From contig NZ_CP019450.1 in the NCBI RefSeq assembly GCF_001983995.1, positions 3,410,001 through 3,474,000 on the forward strand: DNA of 64,000 nt, read 5' to 3'. This stretch comes from Halioglobus japonicus. GTDB lineage: Bacteria > Pseudomonadota > Gammaproteobacteria > Pseudomonadales > Halieaceae. The position numbers were made by a program, and so were the translations under genes. The notes under the pieces are model-generated. The model was not told the origin of the DNA. It did not search any database and was given only the letters and a program-made list of their open reading frames with translations. Shown here one piece after another: positions 1 to 11,071 of the stretch; within the stretch, counting starts at the first letter, position 1; each line of letters opens with the position of its first letter.

Positions 1-1107
<1,107 letters not shown>

Positions 1108-1120
<13 letters not shown>

Positions 1121-1135
1121 GATTAAATGTATGAT
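1108..1135 (+). promoter_or_regulatory. Sigma-70 promoter of tetR, apparently giving a leaderless message
   Basis: TTGACA at 1108-1113 is followed after 16 bases by TATGAT at 1130-1135. The expected start of transcription, seven bases after the -10 box, falls on the A of the ATG at 1142. There is no room for a ribosome-binding site. Confidence 0.62.
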
Positions 1136-1141
1136 GCCCCC

Positions 1142-1740
1142 ATGACTGAAAAGACGCGCTATCACCACGGCGACCTGCGCCGTAGCCTGCTCGATGCCGC
1201 CGCAGAATTGCTGCGTGAAGAAGGCGAAGCGGGGCTGTCCATGCGCCAGCTGGCGGCCCGGGTGGGCGTCTCGCGCACGGCCCCCTACCACCATTTCAAA
1301 GACAAACAGGAACTGCTGTGTGCCATTGCTGAAGAGGGCTTCCGGCGCTACATCGAAGTCCTGAGCCTGGATGCCGGCAATCTTTCGGAACAGCGGCTAC
1401 AGCGCTTTGTGCGCGAGTATCTGGATTTCGCACTCGATAACGTCGAATACTACGACCTGATGTTTGGCAGCCGGCTGTGGAAGTCCCCGGGATTACCGAA
1501 ACCCTGAAGCAGGAGGCCTACAGCGCCTTTAAAATGTACCTGGAACAGGTGCGCCACTGGCTCGAACAGGGCGCGGTCTCGGCGCACCTCGACCCGCTGC
1601 GCTACGCCCAGGTGAGCTGGAGCACGCTACACGGTATGAGCCGCCTGCTCATCGACGGCATTTACCTCGATCGGGAAGCCATGGGCCCGGCCTGTGACCA
1701 GGCGGCGGCCATGTTCTGGCATGAACTCAAACTGGATTAG
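1142..1740 (+). CDS. TetR/AcrR family regulator (one-base frameshift at a C run)
   Basis: An N-terminal TetR DNA-binding domain spans about residues 8-60 (RYHHGDLRRSLLDAAAELL, then GVSRTAPYHHF), followed by a helical ligand domain typical of the TetR_C_33/WHG group. The frame breaks at CCCC 1485-1488. Adding one C continues into PGITETLKQ and on to the stop at 1740, giving about 200 residues collinear with the TetR protein at 36110. It most likely represses itself and the divergent fadH-type gene in response to an acyl-CoA or related ligand (inferred). The frameshift looks like a base-calling error, but a true null allele is not excluded. The last 20 bases overlap the next gene. Confidence 0.82.
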
Positions 1741-2491
1741 TCGCGTCCGCCGCAGCCTGGGCCTGCTCCTGCTGGCTTTCGCCGTAGTGGGCTGTGCCCC
1801 CACACAAACCCGACTCGACCCCGCGTCAATTCAATCAGCCAGCGCGCCCGTCTCCAGAGAGAAAACCATCGCCCTGCTCGGCGGCACCGGCATGACCGGG
1901 GGCTATCTGCTGCGCGAAGCCCTGGCCCGAGGCTATCGGATACGCTTACTCAGCCGCGCCAGCGACAGGTTCACCTACCTGTCCGATCGGGTTGAAGTTG
2001 TGGTCGGTGACGCCCTTGATCCGTCGACTATTGCCGCCCTGCTCGAAGGCAGTGACGCCGTTATCAGTGCCATTGGCCCCGGCGCGAACGGGCCTGAAAA
2101 TCTAAACAGCCGGACGACGTCTAACGTGATTGCGGCCATGAGCAATACGGCGACGAGGCCGTACCTGATCGTCAGTGGTGCAGCTGTGAAGTTATCGGTC
2201 GATGAGCGCAATTTCAGCGGGAAGGTGATGAGGCGACTGGCGCTGTGGCGCTATCCGACATTGGCGGCCGATCGACAGCGGGAATATGAGTTGCTGGCAG
2301 AAAGCCCAATCCCATGGATCTTGCTGCGATGTCCCCTGATCGAATCGGCCATGGGTGAAAACGTGGCGGATATGTCGCTTTCGACGCCACCGGGCTGGCG
2401 GGTCCAGGCGGGGGCGCTGGCCCGATTTGCGCTGGATGAAATCGAGAATGGACAATTCAGGCGGCGCGCGCCTTTTCTGGCCAGCGACTGA
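1721..2491 (+). CDS. Lipoprotein with an NAD(P)-binding (NmrA/SDR-like) Rossmann fold
   Basis: An arginine-rich start and hydrophobic helix (LGLLLLAFAVVGC) form a type II signal peptide with lipobox VVGC; the mature protein would begin at that Cys. A Rossmann nucleotide motif follows (ALLGGTGMTGGYLLREAL), then an SDR-a5/NmrA-like body with AVISAIGPGANGPEN. I chose ATG 1721 over 1694 because it places the signal peptide at the N-terminus; it overlaps tetR by 20 bases. An NAD(P)-fold protein exported as a lipoprotein is unusual, and I cannot name a substrate. It converges on the VOC gene with a 3-base gap. Confidence 0.68.
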   Translation: MNSNWISRVRRSLGLLLLAFAVVGCAPTQTRLDPASIQSASAPVSREKTIALLGGTGMTGGYLLREALARGYRIRLLSRASDRFTYLSDRVEVVVGDALDPSTIAALLEGSDAVISAIGPGANGPENLNSRTTSNVIAAMSNTATRPYLIVSGAAVKLSVDERNFSGKVMRRLALWRYPTLAADRQREYELLAESPIPWILLRCPLIESAMGENVADMSLSTPPGWRVQAGALARFALDEIENGQFRRRAPFLASD

Positions 2492-2494
2492 AGC

Positions 2495-2929
2495 CTAGGT
2501 AGCGAACAACTCGGCTTCGATATCCCGAAACGCCTTAAATTCCAGCGCATTCCCCGAAGGGTCCGCAAAGAACATCGTGCCCTGCTCGCCCGGTTGCCCT
2601 TCGAAGCGGATATAAGGTTCGATGATAAAGTTATCCACGAGCGCCCGGGCCCGCGCCGCCAGTTGTTCCCAGTCAGGAAATTCCAGCACCACACCGAAGT
2701 GCGGTACCGGCACACTGTGGTCATCGACGGCATTGCTGATCTGGGCGATCTGCCCGTCGAGCCCCAGTGCGGGATTGTGGTGCACCACAAACTGGTGCCC
2801 GAACATATCGAAGTCCACCCACTGCTCGGCGCTGCGTCCCTCGGCAAAGCCGAGACCTTCACCATAAAAACGGCGTGCCTCTGCGATATCCCGCACCTGC
2901 ACGGCCAGATGAAACGGCGTCAGCTTCAT
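2495..2929 (-). CDS. VOC (glyoxalase/dioxygenase superfamily) protein
   Basis: 144 residues with paired beta-alpha-beta-beta-beta modules: MKLTPFHLAVQVRDIAEARR at the start and TMFFADPSGNALEFKAFRD near the end. The His in FHLAV, His in VVHHN/HFGVV and Glu in ALEFK are plausible metal ligands. Members include glyoxalase I, extradiol dioxygenases and resistance proteins; the specific reaction cannot be told. The ATG overlaps the stop of the RND pump gene (ATGA), so it is probably co-translated with the efflux operon. Confidence 0.8.
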   Translation of the reverse strand: MKLTPFHLAVQVRDIAEARRFYGEGLGFAEGRSAEQWVDFDMFGHQFVVHHNPALGLDGQIAQISNAVDDHSVPVPHFGVVLEFPDWEQLAARARALVDNFIIEPYIRFEGQPGEQGTMFFADPSGNALEFKAFRDIEAELFAT

Positions 2930-5900
2930 ACATTCACCTCTTGTCCTTGTGCTTCCGGCCCGACAAACAAGTCGCGAATATCGCGCCCGACAAAATACAG
3001 TACAGGCACCAGTACCAGCGTGACACCAGTGGCAAACAACACGCCGAAGGCCACCGAGGTCGCCATGGGCTTCACAAACTGCGCCTGGATGGCTGTCTCA
3101 AGTTGAATCGGCAGTAGGCCGAGGAAGGTCGTCATTGAGGTAAGCACCACGGGACGGAAGCGGCGCACAGCGCCGGTAATCACCGCCTCTTTCCAGTACT
3201 CGCCGCGATCCTTGAGGCGGTGATTCACGTGATCGACAAGCACCAGGCTATCGTTAACGACAATGCCGATCAGCCCGAGTATGCCAATGGCAGAGAGCAT
3301 GCTGACATCTGCCCCAAGAATAAGGTGCCCCAGAATGGCCCCGGTAATCCCGAACGGTATCACCGCCATAATCAGCAGTGGCTGCGTATAACTGCGTAGC
3401 GGTACCGCCAGCGCGGCATAAATCACCAGCAGGATGACAACCAGGCCCAGCTCGAGCGAACTGGTGGTTTCCGCCTGCTCTTCGGCTTCACCGGCAAGCC
3501 GGTGCTTTACACCGGGATGGCGAGCCAGGACATCCGGCAGAATCTCAGTGACGATTTCAGCGTTGACCTTGCCCGGCTCCACCAGGGTGCGATCGACATC
3601 GGCCCGCACATTCACGACACGCTGACGATTAAATCGATTAATGACGCTAATGCCAGTGTGCTCGACCGCCTCGCCCACCACATCAAAGGGCACCTTGCCG
3701 TGGCCCGGCACATCGATCCAGAGCAGCCGCAATGCGTCGAGGGATCCTCGCTCCTGGGCCGGCAATCGAACGTAAACCCGCACTTCATGACGCTCGCGCT
3801 GAATACGCTGCACCTCTGCACCGAAGAACGCCTGGCGCACTTGGCGGGCCAGCTCTACCTGCCCCAGACCAAGGGCTTCGCCTTCGGGCGTCACCCGGAT
3901 ATCCAGTTCCGGGCCGCCGGCATCAAAGGTATCGCGAATATCGGAAACGCCTTCAAAATCCACCAGCGCCAGTTTCAGGGCCTGTGCGGCAGAGCGCATC
4001 TCGTCAAGATCGTCGCCCGACAACTCCACGTCAATCGGTGACCCGCCCGGCCCGCGTTGGAATCAAAAGTCAGCGACTGCACGCCACTGACTTCGCCCAG
4101 CGCCTCGCGTATCCAGCCGGCGAGGCGCATGGAGGTAATATCGCGCTCGGTACTCGGCAACAGCTCTACCTGAATCCGCGCCTCGGTATCGGCGCTGGAG
4201 GTGGTCAGCAGCTCCACTATCACGCCGTCGGCCTCGCCGGTTTCCTCCCGGTAGCGATCATTCATGGCCATGGCCGCCTGTTCAATTTTCAGGGCGTACT
4301 CATGGGTTTGCTGCCAGGCCGTGCCATTGGGCATTTGCAAATCGATATTAACGCTGTTGGACGGCACGTTAGGGAAAAACACGAAGCGCACAATGCCCGA
4401 GGGCACAAGGGCGATGGTGATCAACAGCGAGCCGATAAAGATCGCCACCGTGACGTAGCGAAATTCCACTGCGAGCTGCAGCACCGGCCGGTATACATTC
4501 TCGCTGAAATTGACCATGCCCTCGGTACAGCGACGTTGGGCGCGCTGAAGCCAACCGAGCGGGCCGCGGCCGGGTTCGCTGTCGTGATCGATGCGAATAT
4601 GGCGCAGGTGGGCGGGCAGGATCAGCTTGGTTTCAATCAGGGAAAACAACAAACTGAACACCACAATCGGCGTAATCACCGAAAACAGCCGGCCAATCCC
4701 CTCGCTTAGCCCGTAGGCCGGCGAGAATGCAATCATGGTGGTCAACGCGCCAAACACGGTGGCCACGGTCACTCGCCGGACGCCGCGCACCACACTGTCA
4801 ACGCCCTTGCGCTCCTCCTCCAGCTGCGCGTAGGCACTCTCGGCGGTGACAATACCGTCGTCCACCAGCATACCCAGCACCAGGATAAAGCCGAACACCG
4901 ACATTACGTTGATCGAGATACCGATGTTGAGCACATCAATCGCCAGCAGCGCGCCGAGGAACGAGAACGGCACGCCCAGAATCACCCAGAAGGCGAGCTG
5001 CGTATTGAGAAACAGCGCCAGGGTAATCATCACCAGAATCGCACCCTGAAAGGCACTGTTCAGCATCAGGTTGATGCGTCCCTTGAGAATCTCACTGCGA
5101 TCCGCCCAGGCGGTAAACTCCACACCCGGTGGCAGCTCGTCGAGTTTGCTATCGACAAATTTACGCAGGTTGTCAGTCATTGCCAGCACGTCCTGGTCGC
5201 CGACTCGATCCACCTGCAGGGTGATCGAGGGCTGGCCATTGAGCCGATTAAGAATCGGCTGGTCCTCAAAGCCATCGATAACCGTGGCCACATCACCCAC
5301 CTCCAGCACCGTGCCATCGGCCCGGGTAATCAGGTTGAGGCGATCGAATTCTTCGGCTGTATAGGCCTGCCCGACCGAGCGCAGGGTGATAGATCCTTCG
5401 CTGGTGCGCAGTCTGCCACCTGGCAGGTCTCGCGAGCGCACCTGTATCGCGTTGACGACATCATCAAAACTGAGGTCGTAACGCCGCAGTGCCTCGTCGG
5501 ACACCTCGATAACAATTTCATAATTGCGCGTGCCCACGACGGCCACCTGGGTGATCCCCGGCAGCCCGAGCAACTCATCGCGCATATCGTCGGCCATCTC
5601 CTTGAGCTGATGCTCGTCGAGGTTGCCGTACAGGGTAAGATTCATCGCCCGGGTACGCGCCAGTACTTCTTCCACCACCGCCTCTTCAGCATTGGTGGGA
5701 AACGAGGTGATGCCGTCTACCCTGGTTTTAATCTGCACCAGAGCCTGGGCCATATCCGAACCGGTCTCCATTTCCACCGTCACGACACCGGCACCTTCCC
5801 GGGCCACAGAGGTAATTTCCTCTACGCCAACAATGTCCTGCAACTCTTCCTCGAGCACCCGCACAATGCCCGATTCCACTTCCTCGGTGGCACCGCCCGG

Positions 5901-6071
5901 ATAGGGAACGGTAACGGTGACCAGCTCGGTAGGAAACGTAGGAAAGACTTCCTTGGTGAGGTTGTTTATCGCCGCCAGGCCGCCGATAAACACCACCAGC
6001 ATAAGCAGGTTGGCGGCCACCGGGTTGTTCGCCATCCAGGCGATTGCCCCCGTCTCCTCTAATGGCTGCAT
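2926..6071 (-). CDS. RND family efflux transporter, inner-membrane pump (one-base frameshift)
   Basis: A proton-driven tripartite efflux pump of the AcrB/MexB superfamily. The first frame runs from ATG 6071 (MQPLEETGAIAWMANNPVAA) through the first transmembrane block (ILVMITLALFLNTQLAFWVI) and VLGMLVDDGIVTAE, ending in LTFDSNAG. One missing C near 4049 breaks the frame; restoring it gives AGPGGSPIDVELSGDDLDEM and continues to the stop at 2926, including the second block (GLIGIVVNDSLVLVDHVNH). The restored length of about 1,048 residues is normal for RND pumps. The start follows the MFP stop by one base. No outer-membrane channel is encoded here, so a shared TolC-type protein is expected. Confidence 0.88.
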
Positions 6072-6072
6072 A

Positions 6073-7146
6073 CTACTCACTCGCTTCGACCGCCATGCCC
6101 TCAACCATCAGGTCGAGACGACTCAACACCACCGGGTCACCACTGTCCAGGCCATCAATGATTACCACCGCGTCACCCTCACGCCGCAACACGGCCACGG
6201 AGCGCCGCACCAGCTTGCCCTCCTCCACCAGGTATACGTGGGCATTATTGTGCACGGCGGAACGCGGCAGCCGCACCGCATCCTGCACGGCATCGCCGGG
6301 GAATACTGCTTCTACAAATAAACCGTGTGCGAGTATCTGCTCATGCAGACTCACATCGTAGGGGTTGCGTACCTGGGCCACGCCAAAAAACACCCGGGTC
6401 TGCTCGTCGACCCGCCGTTCGACACGTGCAAGTTGTGCCTCCCAGGACAGCTGCTGCTTACCGAAAGACGCGGTCAAGGTGATGGGTTGACCAGAACCTG
6501 CGCGTACAAACGCAATGTCAGAGCTCAAAATCGGCAGACGCACCTCTGCAATATCAGTGCTTAGCAGCTCCATTAGCGCGGCGCCCATCGTCACGTACTG
6601 CCCCAGATCCACACGCTTTACATCGACTACCGCGTTATAGGGGGCTCGAATTTCCGTGTTGGCCAGATCGACTTCGGCCTGACGCAAGCGCTCTTTGGCA
6701 GCAGCCACTCTGGCTTCTGCCTCCGCCATCGAGGCTTTCTGTACCAGCACGGTCGCTTCTTGAAGTGCCAACTCCGCGGTGGCCACCGCCGATCTGGCTT
6801 CAGACACAGCCACCTCGTAATCAATCGGATCTATGCGCAGCAAAATTTGGCCAGCAGACACCTCCTCGCCCTGCAGGAAGCCGGGATCAACCCAGACCAC
6901 TCTGCCATTAACCTCACTCACCAACTCAATACTGTGCTGCGGCGTCACAATACCCCGCGAGTGAATCTGCACCGCCACGGGCCCGGGCTCAACCACCACC
7001 GTATCGACATGTGGCAGCGCTGCTACGCGGTCACGTCGGGGCAGATCTGGCCGGCTATTGACCATAAGAAAAGCAATCAAGGCTGCCAGGGCGATCACTA
7101 CCAGTGGCAACAGCAGGTTTTTGGCTAGTTTGGGCATTCCAGACAC
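6073..7146 (-). CDS. RND efflux periplasmic adaptor (membrane-fusion protein, HlyD/AcrA type)
   Basis: 357 residues. An N-terminal membrane anchor (LLLPLVVIALAALIAFLMV) precedes a biotinyl-lipoyl hairpin (IELVSEVNGRVVWVDPGF), an alpha-helical hairpin rich in Ala/Glu heptads (about residues 105-165), the returning lipoyl half (ANTEIRAPYNAVVDVKRVD), and beta-barrel and membrane-proximal domains. It should link the inner-membrane pump to an outer-membrane channel. First gene of the adaptor-pump-VOC operon. Confidence 0.9.
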   Translation of the reverse strand: MSGMPKLAKNLLLPLVVIALAALIAFLMVNSRPDLPRRDRVAALPHVDTVVVEPGPVAVQIHSRGIVTPQHSIELVSEVNGRVVWVDPGFLQGEEVSAGQILLRIDPIDYEVAVSEARSAVATAELALQEATVLVQKASMAEAEARVAAAKERLRQAEVDLANTEIRAPYNAVVDVKRVDLGQYVTMGAALMELLSTDIAEVRLPILSSDIAFVRAGSGQPITLTASFGKQQLSWEAQLARVERRVDEQTRVFFGVAQVRNPYDVSLHEQILAHGLFVEAVFPGDAVQDAVRLPRSAVHNNAHVYLVEEGKLVRRSVAVLRREGDAVVIIDGLDSGDPVVLSRLDLMVEGMAVEASE

Positions 7147-7212
7147 TCAAAAGCGGCACGCCCGTTCCGGGTGCGCCTTTCAAAAAGATAGCTAGTTTAC
7201 GTGAGATCGATA

Positions 7213-7247
7213 ATTTACAGATTGAAAAAAGCTAAAGAATTGTAAAT
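7213..7247. promoter_or_regulatory. AT-rich inverted repeat upstream of the RND operon
   Basis: ATTTACA (7213-7219) is mirrored by TGTAAAT (7241-7247), a perfect 7-base inverted repeat with a 21-base spacer, about 70 bases upstream of the adaptor start in the promoter region. It could be an operator for an unlinked regulator. No regulator gene adjoins the operon. Confidence 0.3.
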
Positions 7248-7272
7248 CTGACCATCGCCTGCCAGGCAGACG

Positions 7273-7861
7273 CTACATCATAGACCGCAAAGATAGCATT
7301 CCGTTCCGACTGCGATGCGAGGCATGTGCAATCAGTAATTCAGCGGTAGCCAGGGCATCCAACAGCGCATTGTGCGCCGTGAAAGTGTGGCAGCTGGTAG
7401 CGCTCCCTGCATGCCTGCAGACGCAGCGCACCTGGCAACAAAGGTGCGTCCCGGCGCCGCAGCAGTAATTCCTCCTGTGCCAGCGTGTCGACGGCCGGCA
7501 TCAACAGTGGCGCATTAAAGTAACGCCGGCTGATCTTGTTCAAAAACGCCAGGTCCAGTGCCGCATTGTGGAACACCAGTACCTTACCCGCAGCAACCTC
7601 AAGGAAGTGGGTCAGGATGCGATCGACACTGGCGGCGTCAATAAGATCGAAATCTCGCAGGTGTTGAATGGTCGCACTCTGGCCGACGGAGCGTTCAGCC
7701 CGGATCAGATGGTGCTCCGCCGTTCCCAGCACAATCGAACCGCTCTCGACCATGACCCAACCGACACTGAGCAGCTCTCCGGTGGCCGCGTCCAGCGACG
7801 ACATCTCCTCATCGACGACCAGATACGACACCCGCCGCCAGTCGCTCGAAGTGGACGGCAA
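7273..7861 (-). pseudogene. DnaQ-like 3'-5' exonuclease remnant (truncated N-terminus, frameshift)
   Basis: The DEDD exonuclease fold is clear: Exo I motif VVDEEMSSLD (D-x-E), LLSVGWV, the Exo II region VLVFHNAALDLAFL, and, after a frame change near 7377-7378, AHNALLDALATAELLIAHA carrying Exo III. Removing one G there restores the normal C-terminus and a stop at 7273. The 5' side lacks the usual leader of related proteins and begins at or near a TTG at 7861, directly against the broken cNMP-CBS gene. In related bacteria an exonuclease of this kind commonly sits beside a cNMP-CBS-DUF294 gene near the DUF4212 symporter. Probably non-functional. Confidence 0.65.
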
Positions 7862-7879
7862 GGGCGCCTACCAGCATTA

Positions 7880-8712
7880 ATGCCGCGCGTCTGGCCATCA
7901 ATCTTGACCGGCAAATGGTGGAAACGGCGCTGGGTCATCAACAGCGTGGTGGCAAAGATCGTGGTCGATCCATCAACCCATTCGATATCCGATGACATGA
8001 TCTCGCGCACCGGGGTGTCCGTGGGCAGGCCCTCGGCGACGAATCGAACCCGCAAGTCCCGATCAGTAACAATGCCCAGCAGCGTGTCATTCTCCACCAC
8101 AAAAGCGGAGGATACACGCCGCTGGGACATCGCTTTTGCCGCTTGCTGTACCGTGTCATCAGGCAGAACCGTCAGCAATTCGGTGCTCATCACCGTACTC
8201 ACTTACTGCATCATGGTATTGGGCTCGGGTTGGTAGCGCGCGGCGCGTCGCAAGCGCCGATTGCGCTGTCCAGAGAAATAGCGATCGAAGTTGCGATCGC
8301 TATCGCGCAGCTGACGGTAGACGTCGTCGGGAACAAGATAGAACAGAGCGTCCTCGATAACCGTGGCGATAACCTCACCCCGCTCGGCATTAAGACCCGC
8401 TATGTGGAAGCTCTCGCCCTCCCCCAATCGGACAAGCAATTTATTGTCGCTGTCGCGCAACTCGACCGCGCCACTGCGAAGAATGCGCAAACCGCGCTCG
8501 GGGGTCGCGGCCGTAAAACTGTCTCCCTGACAGTGCTACTGAATGAGTATTTTACCCACTATTGGGTACAAGAGCGCTTCGTCCAGCGCATTGAACGGAA
8601 GCATTTGCTGAATGAATTCCGCAAGTGAGACCAGCTCAGGCGTCTCCAACTCCGGAGGCGTTATATCGTCTTGCTGATGGTTTGCCTGCTTATCTTGGTA
8701 GTGGCCAGACAT
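7880..8712 (-). pseudogene. cNMP-binding/CBS-domain protein remnant; DUF294 nucleotidyltransferase part missing
   Basis: One frame from ATG 8712 encodes the start of a cyclic-nucleotide-binding domain (LAEFIQQMLPFNALDEALL). A TAG at 8538-8536 interrupts it; the domain resumes (GLRILRSGAVELRD, VRLGEGESFHIAGL). A TAA follows at 8205-8203, then a CBS pair (VSTVMSTELLTVLPDDTVQQ, LLGIVTDRDLRVRFVAEG, RRFHHLPV). After HLPV the homology stops and exonuclease sequence begins in another frame, so the roughly 300-residue DUF294 half is deleted. Intact relatives are predicted signalling nucleotidyltransferases linked to the symporter locus. Two nonsense codons plus a deletion make this a genuine pseudogene. 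Confidence 0.7.
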
Positions 8713-8721
8713 TTGGATTGC

Positions 8722-9186
8722 CTACTGGGCCGGCTGCAGGAACGCCGTTGAGGCCTCGGCGTAAAAGCTGCTGCCATCGGCACGAGCGACCAACCGAATC
8801 CTGTCAGTGGGCTGGGGGGTCCGCTGCAGCGGCATCAGCCAGCTGAGACCCTGACCATCCAGGGCACGCATAGCCACTGGTGCTCCCTCGACTTCTGTTG
8901 CAGCGACGGCCAGTACAACCCCCTCCAACGGGTGGGATGCGCTGAGCAGAAATTCCGGCCCGGAAGCGCCGTCCTGAATAGTGAGACGCAATTTGAAACT
9001 CTCGTTCTCTAGATCGCAGGCACCACTCGCATAGCGGCAGTTGCTCTTTTCAACCAAAGGATAGGATTGCCCCTCCACCGCGGCCCGAGGCTGCTCGCCC
9101 GTCAGTTGCCCCACCGCGATCCAGGCGAGGACTGCCAGAATAGGGGCGACGATCATGGCGATAATAACGTGCTTGTTACTCAACAT
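8722..9186 (-). CDS. Membrane-anchored protein of unknown function
   Basis: 154 residues: one N-terminal hydrophobic helix (VIIAMIVAPILAVLAWIAV) followed by a soluble, probably periplasmic domain with a Cys pair (NCRYASGACDLEN) that could form a disulphide. Hydrophobic and polar residues alternate as in a beta sandwich. It lies between the symporter terminator and the broken cNMP-CBS gene, so it is probably a member of the same accessory cluster but on a separate transcript. I do not recognise a named family. Confidence 0.6.
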   Translation of the reverse strand: MLSNKHVIIAMIVAPILAVLAWIAVGQLTGEQPRAAVEGQSYPLVEKSNCRYASGACDLENESFKLRLTIQDGASGPEFLLSASHPLEGVVLAVAATEVEGAPVAMRALDGQGLSWLMPLQRTPQPTDRIRLVARADGSSFYAEASTAFLQPAQ

Positions 9187-9281
9187 TGCCTGGGTTATCT
9201 CTCAGTCGCCGGTTGATTCACTGTTGCACTATCCACACTCAGTGGGAACATCATCGAATGTAGATTGGGCAAAAGTGACAG

Positions 9282-9308
9282 AAAAAGGAGGTGCCTATCG
9301 GCACCTCC
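9282..9308 (-). terminator. Rho-independent terminator of the symporter operon
   Basis: On the minus strand a perfect 9-base stem (GGAGGTGCC / GGCACCTCC) with a 4-base loop is followed by five Us and CUG. It lies about 23 bases after the frame-corrected symporter stop at 9331 and inside the uncorrected reading frame. This supports the corrected end. Confidence 0.85.
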
Positions 9309-9330
9309 CTCAAGATGAACGCTGAATGAT

Positions 9331-11060
9331 TCAGTGGCCAGTGGCCTCTCCGGCCCCACCGGCACACGGATGTGTTCGACCAGTTCCTGCACTTCTTGCG
9401 GGGGAGCAGCAGTGACTTTGGATACGCCATAGGCCACTGCAAAGTTGACGATCGCACCGACACAGCCGAAGGCGTTGGGCTCGATACCCATGAACCAGTT
9501 CTCGCCACCAGGCTGCACCCAAGCAGTACCGGGGATAAACATGATGCCCTTGTGCTGGAACACGTAGTAAAGGGTGATGCCGATACCCGCCACCATACCG
9601 GCGATAGCGCCCTCCTTGGTAATACCCTTGGAGAAGATACCCATCATCAGCGCGGGGAAGATGGACGATGCTGCCAGGCCAAAGGCCAGGGCCACCGTAC
9701 CGGCCGCAAAGCCCGGCGGATTAAGACCGAGATAACCGGCACCGGCGATCGCCACGGCCATGGCGGCGCGCGATGCGTTGAGCTCGGTTTTCTCACTGAT
9801 ATTCGGCGCAATCATACCCTTAAGCAGGTCGTGTGAGATTGCCGAAGATATTGCGAGCAACAGTCCTGCGGCTGTCGATAGTGCAGCGGCAAGGCCACCG
9901 GCGGCCACCAGGGCAATCACCCAGTTTGGCAGCTTGGCAATCTCAGGATTGGCGAGCACGATGATGTCGTTGTCGACCTTGGTCATCTCGTTCACTTCAG
10001 GGTCGGCGCTGTATTGAATGCGACCGTCGCCATTCTTGTCTTCAAAGCCCAGCAGACCGGTGGTCTCCCAGTTCTTGAACCACTGCGGGCGCTCATCGAT
10101 GGCCAGGTAGTTACCGGGCTCAGGCTCAATCGTCTGCATGAGATTCAGGCGAGCCATGCCGGCAACCGCGGGCGCCGTGGTATAGAGGATGGCGATGAAC
10201 ACCAGCGCCCAACCGGCGGAGGACCGCGCGTCCTTGACCTTGGGTACTGTGAAAAAGCGAATAATGACGTGCGGCAGCCCCGCCGTGCCAATCATCAGTG
10301 ACAGCGTGTAGGCGAACATGTTGAGCCCACTGAGGCGCACATCAGTCGTGTATTCCTTAAACCCAAGCTCCATCACGACCTGATCGAGGCGGTCGAGCAG
10401 ATAGACATCAGTGCCCACCATGGTGCTACCCAGGCCCAACTGCGGAATCGGGTTACCGGTTAGTTGCAGGCTGATGAAAATAGCGGGGATAGTGTAAGCC
10501 AGAATGAGTACACAGTACTGGGCGATCTGGGTGTAGGTAATCCCCTTCATGCCGCCGAGTACGGCGTAGAAGAATACAATCGTCATTCCCACATACAGGC
10601 CGGTATCGTAATCCACTTCCAGGAAACGCGAGAACGCCACACCGACCCCCTTCATCTGGCCAATCACATAGGTGACCGAACAGATGATGAGGCAGACCAC
10701 CGCCACGGCGCGAGCCGCATTTGAATAGAAACGATCGCCGATAAACTCCGGCACGGTGAATTTGCCGTATTTGCGCAGGTAAGGTGCAAGCAGCATCGCC
10801 AGGATCACATAGCCACCGGTCCATCCCATGAGGAATACCGAGCCACCGTAACCCATAAAGGCAATCAGGCCCGCCATCGAAATAAAGGAGGCCGCCGACA
10901 TCCAGTCTGCCGCCGTGGCCATACCGTTTTGAACAGGGTTAATCCCACCACCAGCGACGTAGAAATCCTTGGTGGATCCAGCACGCGCCCAGATCGCGAT
11001 ACCAATGTAGAGGGCAAACGTAATGCCCACTACGATATAAGTCATTGTTTGAAGTTCCAT
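9331..11060 (-). CDS. Sodium:solute symporter (SSS family, ActP-like), large partner of a DUF4212 protein
   Basis: A polytopic membrane protein with about 13 transmembrane helices and SSS signatures: GLIAFMGYGGSVFLMGWTGG, VFFYAVLGGMKGITYTQIAQ and ALSTAAGLLLAISSAISHDL. It likely imports acetate or another small carboxylate with sodium. The uncorrected frame runs on to 9195 with an atypical tail. Adding one G to the run at 9354-9357 gives VPVGAGEATGH and a stop at 9331, a C-terminus like other members, just before a strong terminator. The restored length is about 576 residues. It is 11 bases downstream of the DUF4212 gene and close to a CrbR/ErdR-like regulator, which elsewhere controls acetate uptake. 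Confidence 0.85.
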
Positions 11061-11071
11061 GGCCCGGGCTC

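Noticed and set aside
3732..4709. 325-codon plus-strand frame opposite the RND pump
   Set aside because: It lies wholly inside the conserved RND coding sequence and shows arginine/glycine-rich antisense composition.
9195..9330. C-terminal extension of the symporter
   Set aside because: The extension is non-homologous, spans a strong terminator and disappears when one G is restored near 9354.
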